This document shows positions 41,149 to 48,381 of a stretch of DNA of 48,381 nucleotides, one piece after another. The stretch is from the NCBI GenBank assembly GCA_027307045.1, contig DAHUXR010000026.1:1-48381 (forward strand). The letters run 5' to 3'. Each line of letters begins with the position of its first letter. Position 1 is the stretch's first letter. A program made the position numbers and the translations under genes. The notes under the pieces were generated by a model. The model ran no database searches, was not told the origin of the DNA, and saw only the letters and a program-made list of their open reading frames with translations. The DNA is from Acidobacteriaceae bacterium. Its GTDB lineage: Bacteria; Acidobacteriota; Terriglobia; Terriglobales; Acidobacteriaceae.

Positions 41149-41817
41149 ATGAAATGGCGCTCGCGCACTTTGGTTACGTCAGTTTTGTTTCTCTGCACGC
41201 GCCTTGTCTTTGGCCAGCCTCCTGACGTGCGCTCAGCCGCCCATGCGGTGGATGAACATTACAATCACCTGAAAACTTTCAAGGCGGCGTTCACTGAAAT
41301 TTACCAGGGTGACGGCATATCGCGCACGGAAAGCGGCACACTGTGGCTCAAAAAGCCGTCCCGCATGCGCTGGGAATATCATGTGCCCCGTGAAAAACTG
41401 TTTCTCATCGACTCCCAAACGGCCTATTTTTATGTAACTGGGGATCGGCAAGCCAAAAAAACACCGGCAAAGAATCTGGATGACCTCCGTTCGCCTTTGC
41501 GCTATCTTTTGGGGAAAACGAAGCTGGAAAAGGAGTTGGAAGGCTTGTCACTGGCTCCCGACCTGACTCCCTTGCAGCCCGGAGACATCGTCATGCGTGG
41601 TGTGCCCAAAATCATGAAAGACCGGGTGTCAGATGTGGTGCTTGAGATTTCTCCCAGCCACCAGATCCACCGGATCGTGATTCATGGGGTTGACAGCACC
41701 ACCACGGATTTCCGCTTCTCTCAAATCGAGGAAAATGTGCCTGTCCAGGACAGCTTATTTCGATTTACCCCACCCCCGGGGGTGGATACCATTGAAGACA
41801 GTCAGGTAACCCAATAA
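41149..41817 (+). CDS. LolA-like outer-membrane lipoprotein carrier protein
   Basis: A 222-residue periplasmic protein with a signal peptide (about 1-22, ending VFGQ). The LolA/LolB-like half-barrel is visible as AVDEHYNHLKTFKAAFTEIYQGDG, TESGTLWLKKPSRMRWEYHVP, KLFLIDSQTAYFYVTGDRQAKK and SPLRYLLGKTKLEKEL. LolA carries lipoproteins from the inner to the outer membrane; here it lies between the TPR gene and pilC in the pilus operon, so it may serve lipidated secretin-associated proteins. It could also be the general LolA; other copies may exist elsewhere. Confidence 0.85.
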   Translation: MKWRSRTLVTSVLFLCTRLVFGQPPDVRSAAHAVDEHYNHLKTFKAAFTEIYQGDGISRTESGTLWLKKPSRMRWEYHVPREKLFLIDSQTAYFYVTGDRQAKKTPAKNLDDLRSPLRYLLGKTKLEKELEGLSLAPDLTPLQPGDIVMRGVPKIMKDRVSDVVLEISPSHQIHRIVIHGVDSTTTDFRFSQIEENVPVQDSLFRFTPPPGVDTIEDSQVTQ

Positions 41818-41879
41818 TCACTATCTGATTACCTTAGGTAGCTGAAGAATTAGTAAAATTAATCAGCAAAATGCGCAAT

Positions 41880-41898
41880 AATGGGGGTTCCCCCCATT
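41880..41898. promoter_or_regulatory. Perfect hairpin between the LolA-like gene and pilC
   Basis: AATGGGGG (41880-41887) and CCCCCATT (41891-41898) pair perfectly across the three-base loop TTC. There is no T run, so it is not a classical terminator, but it may slow or process RNA between the two halves of the pilus operon. Confidence 0.55.
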
Positions 41899-41911
41899 CT
41901 AATAAATAGAG

Positions 41912-41942
41912 TTAACAATCCGCAGAATGTTAGACTTATATA
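41912..41942 (+). promoter_or_regulatory. Candidate sigma-70 promoter for pilC
   Basis: TTAACA (41912-41917) and TATATA (41937-41942) are separated by 19 bases. It lies 34 bases before the pilC ATG, with the imperfect hairpin GGGAGC-CGGA-GCTTCCC between. It would give pilC-pilB-pilMNOP transcription independent of the sigma-54-type promoters. Confidence 0.35.
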
Positions 41943-41975
41943 AGGGAGCCGGAGCTTCCCCCGTATTCTCATTTC

Positions 41976-43184
41976 ATGGCTGAATTTCTGGTTAAAATGG
42001 CGGACGAGCGCGGCCACGTGCTCCAGCAGGTTGAAAGTGGCGTCTCTGAACAGGAGATCAGGGAGCGCTTTATCCAGCAGGGCTTCATGGTCTACTCGGT
42101 TAAGAACCGGCGTGGACTGCTGTCCATGGGCGGAGGCGCGCGCAAGAAGATCCTGAAAGCCGATCAATTCGTCATTTTTAACCAGCAATTTCTGACCCTG
42201 ATCAAAGCAGGATTGCCGATCCTCAAGTCCTTAAATATCCTCAGCAAACGGCAAAAGAACCCGCGGGTTAAGGCCATCCTTGATAACGTTCAGGAACGGG
42301 TAAAAAGCGGCGAACTGCTGTCACAGGCCTTTGAAGCCCAGGGAGCGACATCAAAGATCTATACCACCACGTTATTGGCGGGAGAGCGAAGCGGCAATCT
42401 TGAAGAAGTCCTGGCTCGTTATATCGCTTTTCAGCGCCTTACTGTCTCTTTCCGCAAGAAACTGATCGCGTCACTCTGGTATCCGGGGCTCTTGATTTGT
42501 GCCCTATCAGTGATGCTGACATTCTTGATGACTTACGTGGTGCCTCAGTTTGCCGACCTTTACAGCTCGCTCAATGCCAAGTTGCCGGCCATTACCGTGT
42601 TCATGCTTAGCATTGGGAGCGGCATCCGAAATTATTACTACATCATTCTTGCCGCACTTGTGGCTCTGGTCGTCATGGTTGCGCTTTTCGTCCGCTCGGA
42701 GAGGGGATCCAAGTGGCTGGACGCACTGCGCTACCGCTTACCCCTCTTTGGCGAGATTTGGATGAAGTATCAGATTGCCATGTTCTCCAGAACGCTTTCC
42801 ACTCTGCTGACGGGTGGACTGCCGTTGGTGCCATCGCTGGAAACAGCCAGCCAATCCATCAACAGCTTCAAGATTGCCAGCAACGTGGGATACGCCTCCA
42901 ACCGGGTGCGGGAAGGCCGCGCCCTTTCCTTCAGCCTGGAAGAAACCAGGTTCTTCCCTGACCTGGCAATTGAGATGATTGAAGTGGGTGAATCCACCGG
43001 CGCGCTGCCAGCCATGCTGAATTCCGTGGCGGAATTTTATGAGGAAGACGTGCAGAATTCGCTTTCCACTGCCATGCAGTTGGTTGAGCCAATCATTTTA
43101 ATTTTCATGGGCATTACGGTTGCAGTTGTGCTCCTCTCGCTGTATCTGCCTATCTTTTCACTGGGAGCACAGGCGCACTCGTAG
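41976..43184 (+). CDS. pilC: Type IV pilus inner-membrane platform protein PilC
   Basis: A 402-residue member of the GspF/PilC platform family, which couples ATPase motion to pilin assembly. Two GspF domains are visible: the first (about 65-190: KADQFVIFNQQFLTLIKAGLPILKSLNIL, LLAGERSGNLEEVLARYIAF), then membrane segments (about 170-195 and 215-240), and the second (about 265-385: MFSRTLSTLLTGGLPLVPSLETA, PDLAIEMIEVGESTGALPAMLNSVAEFYEED) ending with a third segment (LILIFMGITVAVVLLSLYLPIF in register). It has an N-terminal cytoplasmic part with FIQQGFMVYSVKNRRG. It is followed six bases later by pilB, with which it acts. Confidence 0.95.
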   Translation: MAEFLVKMADERGHVLQQVESGVSEQEIRERFIQQGFMVYSVKNRRGLLSMGGGARKKILKADQFVIFNQQFLTLIKAGLPILKSLNILSKRQKNPRVKAILDNVQERVKSGELLSQAFEAQGATSKIYTTTLLAGERSGNLEEVLARYIAFQRLTVSFRKKLIASLWYPGLLICALSVMLTFLMTYVVPQFADLYSSLNAKLPAITVFMLSIGSGIRNYYYIILAALVALVVMVALFVRSERGSKWLDALRYRLPLFGEIWMKYQIAMFSRTLSTLLTGGLPLVPSLETASQSINSFKIASNVGYASNRVREGRALSFSLEETRFFPDLAIEMIEVGESTGALPAMLNSVAEFYEEDVQNSLSTAMQLVEPIILIFMGITVAVVLLSLYLPIFSLGAQAHS

Positions 43185-43190
43185 GATGTT

Positions 43191-44849
43191 ATGGACCGAA
43201 AGAATTTGACAGTCATGGAAACCACTTCACCAATCAACGGACTGCTAGAGGGCACTGAGCAAAAGGCCCGCGACATGGCGGCGCGCTATCGCTGCGAGTT
43301 CGTGGATCTGCGTGATTACCACCTGGACGCGGAGCTGTTTAAAACCGTCCCGGTGGACCTGATGTTCCGTTACAACTTTGTCCCGCTGGAACAGAATGAG
43401 AGCACGCTTTCCATTGCCATCGCCGATCCCAGCAAGCTGATGATGATTGATGAAATCGGGCTGCTGTTGAATCGGCGCATCAAGACCAAAGTCGCCACGC
43501 TGGTCCAGATCAGCGAGATTCTCAAAAAAACTGAGCAGTCACAGCGTGTGCTGGAAGAAGCCAGCGAAGGCTTTGTGCTCGACGTTGTCCGGGACGACGA
43601 GGGCAGCGGCGACGAAAACATTACCATTGACCGTATCACCGGCACGTCGGAAGCCGACGTTAGCCCGATCATCCGCCTGGTGGACACCACAATTTTCACG
43701 GCGCTGCAAAAGCGAGCCAGTGACATTCACGTTGAGACTGAAAGTGACTCGGTCGTCGTCAAATATCGAATTGACGGCGTGCTCACGCCGGCCATGCAGC
43801 CGATGGCAAAGGAGCATCATTCCACCATCATTACGCGCATTAAGGTCATGAGCGAGCTCGATATCGCGGAACGTCGCGTGCCACAGGACGGACGTTTCCG
43901 GGTGAAATACAGCGGACGCCTGATCGATTTCCGCGTCTCCATCATGCCCACCATTCACGGCGAAAATGCCGTGCTCCGCGTGCTGGACAAAGAATCGATG
44001 AGCGAGAAGTTCCGCAACCTGGTGCTGGACGTTGTGGGCTTTGACGAAGAAGATTTACGGAAGTTCCGGCGCTACATTCTGGAACCTTACGGCATGGTGC
44101 TGGTCACCGGCCCCACGGGCAGCGGCAAGACCACCACGCTCTATGCCGCGCTGAATGAAATCAAAACCGATGAAGACAAGATCATCACGATTGAAGATCC
44201 AGTGGAATACCAGATCCATGGCATCACGCAGATTCCGGTAAACGAGAAGAAGGGCCTTACTTTTGCCCGCGGTCTGCGGTCAATCCTGCGCCATGATCCT
44301 GACAAGATCATGGTGGGCGAAATCCGCGATACGGAAACGGCGCAAATCGCCATCCAGTCTGCGCTCACCGGCCACCTGGTATTTACCACGGTCCACGCCA
44401 ATAACGTGGTCGACGTGCTGGGACGGTTCCTGAACATGGGAGTGGAACCATACAACTTTGTTTCGGCGTTGAACTGCGTTCTGGCGCAAAGGCTGGTGCG
44501 AATGATTTGCCTTCATTGTAAGACGCCGGTACGTTACTCGGATGAAGAGCTGGGAAATTTTGGTCTCTCGCCAAAGGAATGGCGCGACATAACGTTCTAC
44601 GATGGCCCTGGATGTATCGAGTGCGGCGGCACCGGCTATCACGGACGAACGGCGATCCATGAACTGCTGGACCTCTCTGATCGTATCCGTGAACTGATCC
44701 TGGAAAAGCGGCCGTCATCGGAAATTCGCAAGGCCGCGCATGAAGAAGGAATGAAATTTCTGCGCGATTCGGCGCTGGCGCGCGTCCGGGCCGGCATCAC
44801 TACGATGAAGGAAATCAACAAAGTCACTTTCATCGAGACTACGAGATAA
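43191..44849 (+). CDS. pilB: Type IV pilus assembly ATPase PilB
   Basis: A 552-residue hexameric motor ATPase of the GspE/PilB family, powering pilus extension at the inner membrane. The N-terminal MshEN-type domain (about 20-150: DLMFRYNFVPLEQNESTLSIAI, DEIGLLLNRRIKTKVATL) precedes the ATPase core: Walker A VTGPTGSGKTTTLYA (near 305), Asp box TIEDPVEYQIHGITQIPVN, Walker B IMVGEIRDTETAQIA, His box TGHLVFTTVHANN. The zinc-binding tetracysteine reads CLHCKTPV...CIECGGTGYHGRTAIHE. No PilT retraction ATPase is seen in the window. It is coupled to pilC upstream and pilM downstream by small gaps (6 and 2 bases). Confidence 0.97.
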   Translation: MDRKNLTVMETTSPINGLLEGTEQKARDMAARYRCEFVDLRDYHLDAELFKTVPVDLMFRYNFVPLEQNESTLSIAIADPSKLMMIDEIGLLLNRRIKTKVATLVQISEILKKTEQSQRVLEEASEGFVLDVVRDDEGSGDENITIDRITGTSEADVSPIIRLVDTTIFTALQKRASDIHVETESDSVVVKYRIDGVLTPAMQPMAKEHHSTIITRIKVMSELDIAERRVPQDGRFRVKYSGRLIDFRVSIMPTIHGENAVLRVLDKESMSEKFRNLVLDVVGFDEEDLRKFRRYILEPYGMVLVTGPTGSGKTTTLYAALNEIKTDEDKIITIEDPVEYQIHGITQIPVNEKKGLTFARGLRSILRHDPDKIMVGEIRDTETAQIAIQSALTGHLVFTTVHANNVVDVLGRFLNMGVEPYNFVSALNCVLAQRLVRMICLHCKTPVRYSDEELGNFGLSPKEWRDITFYDGPGCIECGGTGYHGRTAIHELLDLSDRIRELILEKRPSSEIRKAAHEEGMKFLRDSALARVRAGITTMKEINKVTFIETTR

Positions 44850-44851
44850 AA

Positions 44852-45754
44852 ATGGCAGGCTCGCAACAAAAAACGGTACGGCCACGGCTGGCGTGTGAAA
44901 TCACCTCGGAAGGGGTAATCGCCGCGCGCGCCTCCGAAAAGACATCGAAGCTGGAGGTCTTTACCTCAAGGCGCTTCAGTGAAGGCACAATTGCTCCGGG
45001 ATTGAACGTGCCCAACATCCTTAATCCTGAGGCGTTGCGCGCCGCATTGAGCGGCGCACTGGGCGCGGTAGCGGGAAAATCAAAAGACGTGATCGTGGTG
45101 TTGCCGGACGTGGCAATCCGCATGATGCTGCTGGATTTTGATTCCCTGCCCACCAAACGCGATGAAATCGAGCCGGTCCTTCGTTTTCGCCTCAAGAAAT
45201 CTCTTCCCTTTGACGTGGACCAGGCAACACTTTCTTACGATGTAACTCGCGCTAATGGAACTGTCAGGGTAGCGGCTGCTGTGGCTCCGCGCGAAATCAT
45301 TGACGAATACGAAAAAGCCTTTCGCGATCTTGGATATGAGCCCGGAGTCGTCCTGCCATCATCCCTTGCGGCGCTTGGGCTGGTGGAAGGCGAGCGTCCC
45401 ACGCTGGTGCTGAAAGTTGACCCGATGAACATTACCATCACGGCGGTTGAGCGGCAGGAACTGCGGCTGGTGCGTACGCTGGACAATCCACATAGCGGCA
45501 TTTTTTCCGCGACAGAGCTGTCAGAAGCTGTGTTGCCCTCGATCGTCTTTTTTGAAGATACATTTGCGGCTCATATTGAAAAGATCTATGTGGGCGGGCC
45601 GGCCCCGCTAGACGAACTTGGCCCGTTGCTGCATCAACAGACGGGAGCGCAGGTCCAGGAATTGGCCCCGGAACTTGCCGTTGAGCAGAACCTGTCCGGT
45701 GAGCATGTTTCGCCTACGACAATGGCGGGAATTGTGGGGGCTCTGCTGGGATAA
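44852..45754 (+). CDS. pilM: Type IV pilus assembly protein PilM (actin-like)
   Basis: A 300-residue cytoplasmic actin-fold protein that links PilN to the ATPase. The usual order is visible: RPRLACEITSEGVIAAR, the phosphate-loop-like LPDVAIRMMLLDFDSLP, RDEIEPVLRFRLKKSLPFDVDQATLSYDV, VAPREIIDEYEKAFRDLGYEPGVVLPSSLAALGL, LVLKVDPMNITITAVERQELRLVRTL and a C-terminal VSPTTMAGIVGALLG. The first residues lack the standard IGIDIGSSSIK phosphate loop (here RLACEITSEGVIAAR), so ATP binding may be weak or lost. Its stop overlaps pilN by one base (TAATG). Confidence 0.88.
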   Translation: MAGSQQKTVRPRLACEITSEGVIAARASEKTSKLEVFTSRRFSEGTIAPGLNVPNILNPEALRAALSGALGAVAGKSKDVIVVLPDVAIRMMLLDFDSLPTKRDEIEPVLRFRLKKSLPFDVDQATLSYDVTRANGTVRVAAAVAPREIIDEYEKAFRDLGYEPGVVLPSSLAALGLVEGERPTLVLKVDPMNITITAVERQELRLVRTLDNPHSGIFSATELSEAVLPSIVFFEDTFAAHIEKIYVGGPAPLDELGPLLHQQTGAQVQELAPELAVEQNLSGEHVSPTTMAGIVGALLG

Positions 45755-46365
45755 TGCGCCTCAATATCAATCTCGCAACGCAGAAGTACGAAGATGTACG
45801 GCAGTTTTATGTGCGCTGGAGCGTGGCCATCGGAGCATCAGCCGTGCTCATGCTCGTACTCATCGGATTTGCATGGAGAAATTTCCATAACTCGTCCCAG
45901 TCCGGCCAGCGAATCAGGCAATTACAGGCTGAGATTGCCGATCTGCAAAAACAGCGTGCTGCCGCGGCGGCAATCTCCAATTTGCCGGAAAATCACGATG
46001 TTACCGAGCAGAAGAATTATTGGAACCGCCAGATCAACCGTCGCCAGCTTTCCTGGACGCAGCTGTTCAATGATCTCCAGAGAATCATGCCGGCCCGCGC
46101 CTTCCTGAGTTCTGTCCATCCGGAAGTGACCCCGGACAACCGCCTTAAGCTGACACTGGTTGTGATGGGCGACACTCACGAGAATGGGCTAGAGCTCCAG
46201 AAGAAGATGGAAAAATCTGAGCGCTTTCGCAGTCCGCAAATTACCAGCGAAGCCATACAAAAGCAGCCGAAGACTGAAGCGCAGCTTTACAAGTTCGACA
46301 TTGTGACCTATTACTCTCCCGCGGCGACTTCCACGGCGCGAACCAGCAACAGGGAGGGCTTGTAA
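45754..46365 (+). CDS. pilN: Type IV pilus assembly protein PilN
   Basis: A 203-residue bitopic membrane protein of the PilN/GspL-type alignment complex. The short N-terminal cytoplasmic part MRLNINLATQKYEDVRQF carries the INLATQ version of the INLLP motif that binds PilM. A membrane helix (about 26-44, AIGASAVLMLVLIGFAWR) follows, then a coiled-coil (SGQRIRQLQAEIADLQKQRAAA) and a ferredoxin-like periplasmic domain. It overlaps pilM and pilO by one base each (TAATG). Confidence 0.9.
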   Translation: MRLNINLATQKYEDVRQFYVRWSVAIGASAVLMLVLIGFAWRNFHNSSQSGQRIRQLQAEIADLQKQRAAAAAISNLPENHDVTEQKNYWNRQINRRQLSWTQLFNDLQRIMPARAFLSSVHPEVTPDNRLKLTLVVMGDTHENGLELQKKMEKSERFRSPQITSEAIQKQPKTEAQLYKFDIVTYYSPAATSTARTSNREGL

Positions 46366-46916
46366 TGAAGCATCTGGAAAAGACGCGGAAGCAATTTACG
46401 ACAATAGTCGCCGTCCTTGGCGTGGTGAATTTGTTGCTCATCATTTACCTGTTGCTGCCCGGCTCCAGTCCTTCTGCGCGCGCGGCGCAAGAAGCTAGTT
46501 TGCGGGAGCAGAAGCAGGCGCTGACCGGCGAAGTGACTCCGCTGATTGGAATCGACAAGAAATTGGCGCAGACCCGGGTGGACGTTAAGAAGTTCTATGC
46601 GGAGAAAGTGCCTGGCCAGTTTTCCCAGATATCACAGCACCTGGAAAAGCTGATGAAGGATGCCGGCGTGACCACGGCTGGAATCCGTTACGGCCAGGAC
46701 AAGAACGCGAGTACAGAAAAGAATGAACTGCCTGACGTGCAGCGCGTCAACATTGATACAACTGTCACAGGCGAGTACTCAAAAGTTGCGAAGTTTATCA
46801 ATGCCATGGAGCAGGACAAGTTCGTGTTTATCATTGATCAAATATCGCTCAACAGCCAGGAAGGCGGAGTGGTATCACTGCAGGTGAAGTTTGAGACGTT
46901 CCTGAAAGAAAGCTAA
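46365..46916 (+). CDS. pilO: Type IV pilus assembly protein PilO
   Basis: A 183-residue bitopic inner-membrane protein that pairs with PilN. After a basic start (MKHLEKTRKQFTTIVAV) comes one helix (about 15-33, LGVVNLLLIIYLLLPG), a coiled-coil (AQEASLREQKQALTGEVTPLIGIDKKLAQ) and a periplasmic domain (SQISQHLEKLMKDAGVTTAGIRYGQ, VNIDTTVTGEYSKVAKFINAME). It is translationally coupled to pilN; pilP begins 48 bases later. Confidence 0.9.
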   Translation: MKHLEKTRKQFTTIVAVLGVVNLLLIIYLLLPGSSPSARAAQEASLREQKQALTGEVTPLIGIDKKLAQTRVDVKKFYAEKVPGQFSQISQHLEKLMKDAGVTTAGIRYGQDKNASTEKNELPDVQRVNIDTTVTGEYSKVAKFINAMEQDKFVFIIDQISLNSQEGGVVSLQVKFETFLKES

Positions 46917-46964
46917 CAGCGGCGACGGCCGCAAACATTCATAGCCAGAGGAGAAGGACTCTAC

Positions 46965-47549
46965 GTGAAGATAGGGGCGGAAAATAAAAAGCAGGTGCGA
47001 TGGATGATCGCACTGCTGGCGATCCTGCTGCTGGTGGGCATCTACAACTTTGTCGACTTCGGCACAAGTTCCGCCAATTCTCCCGCACCCGCAACTTCCA
47101 CACAAACAGCAGCGCAGACGACGAGAAAGTCCACGAACTCGACTCAACTGGCTGATAGCACTCTTGATCCCAGGTTCCACTGGCACGAGCTGGCCGTTAG
47201 CCAGAGCATTAAGTATGAAGCCGGCGGAAGAAATATCTTCCGGATGGAAGAGCAGGCAATTCCGAAGATGATAGGTCCGGCAAGGCTAAGTGAAATGGGG
47301 CCGCCAGCCCCGCCCACACCCACGCCAACACCTCCGCCGCCCCAGATCCCGCTTAAGTTTTATGGCTTTGCCAGCAAGGGCAGCGAGCCGAAGAGGATTT
47401 TTCTTGCTGATGAAGGTGAAGTATTCGTCGCCAGGCAGGGTGACATCGTGGAGAGAAAATATAAGGTCATTCAGATCAATAACACCAGCGTGATCATTGA
47501 AGACATGCTGAACAGCAATCGCCAGACAATCCAAGTGACTGCCAAATAG
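46965..47549 (+). CDS. pilP: PilP/GspC-like pilus assembly protein
   Basis: A 194-residue bitopic protein starting at GTG with GGAGAAGGA before it. One membrane helix (about 11-28, WMIALLAILLLVGIYNFVDF) is followed by a Ser/Thr/Ala-rich linker, a middle part ending in a Pro-rich stretch (PPAPPTPTPTPPPPQ) and a C-terminal HR-type beta domain (IPLKFYGFASKGSEPKRIFL, VFVARQGDIVERKYKVIQIN, VIIEDMLNSNRQTIQV). This is the PilP/GspC layout; PilP docks the PilN/O complex to the secretin. No lipobox is seen, unlike many PilP proteins. The gene lies after pilO and before a pseudopilin gene. Confidence 0.8.
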   Translation: MKIGAENKKQVRWMIALLAILLLVGIYNFVDFGTSSANSPAPATSTQTAAQTTRKSTNSTQLADSTLDPRFHWHELAVSQSIKYEAGGRNIFRMEEQAIPKMIGPARLSEMGPPAPPTPTPTPPPPQIPLKFYGFASKGSEPKRIFLADEGEVFVARQGDIVERKYKVIQINNTSVIIEDMLNSNRQTIQVTAK

Positions 47550-47565
47550 CCTTGCGAGAACAGAT

Positions 47566-48381
47566 ATGAGTTACATGAAATTAAATCGGGCCAGTTCAAC
47601 AGAGGCCGGCTACGTGCTGCTGGCGGTGATGCTCACGATGACGCTGATGTTGATCGCGTTGTCCGTGGAAGCGCCCCGGATCGCGCAGCAGATCAAGCGC
47701 GATAAAGAAGAAGAGATGATCCATCGCGGCAAAGATTACGCCACGGCGGTAAAGCGATTTGTCCACAAAAGTGGCGGCCAATATCCCGTTTCCATTGAAC
47801 AACTGGAGAACACCAACCACGTTCGTTTCCTGCGCAAAAAATATGTAGATCCCATGACCGGCGAGTCGGACTGGAAAATGGTGCACGTGGGTGAGGCACA
47901 GGTCAACATTCCCGCCCCTAATCCGGGTCTTTCCGGTGGCGCAGGAAGCGCAAATCCCGGCTTGTTCAACAACGGACCGGGGGCGAATCCCGCTCCCGGC
48001 GCTACGCCCACAGGACAGACTCAAACGCAAAACCCGCCAACAGGCCAACCCAATCAGACTGGAGGCACTGGACAGCTAGGTACATTGAACACCTCGGGGA
48101 TTGGAAATGGACAGACCGTGGGCGGTGGTCAAATCATGGGAGTAGCCAGCGTCAGCAAGAAACAAGGGATCAAAGAATTCAACGACAAAGACCATTACGA
48201 CGAATGGTATTTCGTCTACGACTTGCGCCTGGAACAGAGTGGCGGTAGCGGCGTGACCGTTGCAGCACCGCGGGCAGGAGGAACTACGACAGGAGGCTCT
48301 GGCGCTTCTGGAACTCCGGGCGCTGTGGGAACTCCGGGCGCTGTGGGAACTCCAGGCGCTGTGGGATCTCAGAATGCTCCG
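47566..48381 (+). CDS. Pseudopilin-like protein with Gly/Pro-rich tail, 5' part
   Basis: The frame is open from ATG 47566 to the right edge (272 codons, no stop). Residues 14-32 form a pilin-like helix, AGYVLLAVMLTMTLMLIALS, preceded by a short polar leader; the site AG|YVLLA lacks the usual Glu at position 5 of the mature chain, as in GspK-type tip pseudopilins. RDKEEEMIHRGKDYATAVKRF, PVSIEQLENTNHVRFLRKKY and DPMTGESDWKMV resemble type II secretion/pilus pseudopilins of acidobacteria. From about residue 115 the chain is Gly/Asn/Pro/Thr-rich, interrupted by HYDEWYFVYDLRLEQ, then GGTTTGGSGASGTPGAV repeats. The gene is the next member of the pilus operon. Confidence 0.8.
   Translation, partial: MSYMKLNRASSTEAGYVLLAVMLTMTLMLIALSVEAPRIAQQIKRDKEEEMIHRGKDYATAVKRFVHKSGGQYPVSIEQLENTNHVRFLRKKYVDPMTGESDWKMVHVGEAQVNIPAPNPGLSGGAGSANPGLFNNGPGANPAPGATPTGQTQTQNPPTGQPNQTGGTGQLGTLNTSGIGNGQTVGGGQIMGVASVSKKQGIKEFNDKDHYDEWYFVYDLRLEQSGGSGVTVAAPRAGGTTTGGSGASGTPGAVGTPGAVGTPGAVGSQNAP
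48310..48363 (+). repeat. Three tandem 18-bp repeats encoding GTPGAV
   Basis: GGAACTCCGGGCGCTGTG occurs three times in a row (48310-48327, 48328-48345, 48346-48363), the third with CCA for CCG. It encodes GTPGAV repeats like collagen Gly-x-y units and lies near the right edge, so more copies may follow outside. Confidence 0.95.

Noticed and set aside
1-48381. tRNA, rRNA, riboswitch, insertion sequence or phage genes
   Set aside because: None could be recognised when both strands were read; absence by eye is not proof for small RNAs.

Overview
The window reads as chromosomal DNA of a soil-type Gram-negative bacterium, most likely an acidobacterium (Acidobacteriota, Terriglobia-like). This placement is an inference from gene content: split glyQ/glyS, a heme A/heme O synthase block followed by an ABC exporter and a DUF420 protein, secreted HAF-repeat and carboxypeptidase-regulatory-repeat proteins, class II photolyase, and a type IV pilus locus in the order pilin, ABC transporter, TPR protein, pilC, pilB, pilM, pilN, pilO, pilP. 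No rRNA, tRNA, CRISPR array, transposase, phage or plasmid gene was recognised, and most of the window is ordinary, densely packed chromosome.

Layout. 1-5.7 kb: a possible gene end at the left edge, a DUF962 membrane protein, a HAF-repeat secreted protein, a large secreted kelch/DUF1929 protein with the residues of a copper radical oxidase, and two unknown proteins. 5.7-16.6 kb: pyruvate phosphate dikinase, a 1.1-kb stretch without a convincing gene but rich in inverted repeats, a secreted unknown, glyS-glyQ, a DUF4184 membrane protein, an unknown, recO and a 7Fe ferredoxin. 16.8-21.2 kb: an acyl-activating enzyme/ACP/acyltransferase fusion, a small unknown, and two tandem paralogous cysteine-rich secreted proteins whose upstream regions are duplicated too. 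21.3-29 kb: two SPFH membrane proteins, a class II photolyase, a DUF817 protein, a 50-residue zinc-ribbon protein, a HAD phosphatase, a lytic transglycosylase and a flippase-like membrane protein. 29.2-36.6 kb: nrdR, a NAD-type isocitrate dehydrogenase, a copper-type lipoprotein, ctaA (apparently starting at CTG), ctaB, an ABC-2 exporter, DUF420 and ssb. 36.7-48.4 kb: the type IV pilus locus, cut by the right edge.

How the genes work together. The last 11 kb encode most of a type IV pilus inner-membrane machine: two pilins, platform PilC, ATPase PilB, alignment proteins PilM/N/O/P and a pseudopilin. A PilG/H/I-like ABC transporter module and a LolA-like chaperone lie inside the run. Each pilin gene has its own sigma-54-type -24/-12 promoter and a matching upstream dyad, so the two look co-regulated by a PilR-like activator. 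The 30.8-36 kb block looks like a cytochrome oxidase biogenesis unit (heme O to heme A, membrane export, a copper-type lipoprotein).

Signals not explained by ordinary genes: a three-copy dispersed palindromic element (about 112-145 bp each), a 57-bp near-perfect palindrome at 9145-9201, a nested hairpin at 9252-9324, paired operators before the cysteine-rich twins, and the CTG start of ctaA. All calls come from reading the sequence; no database search was possible.
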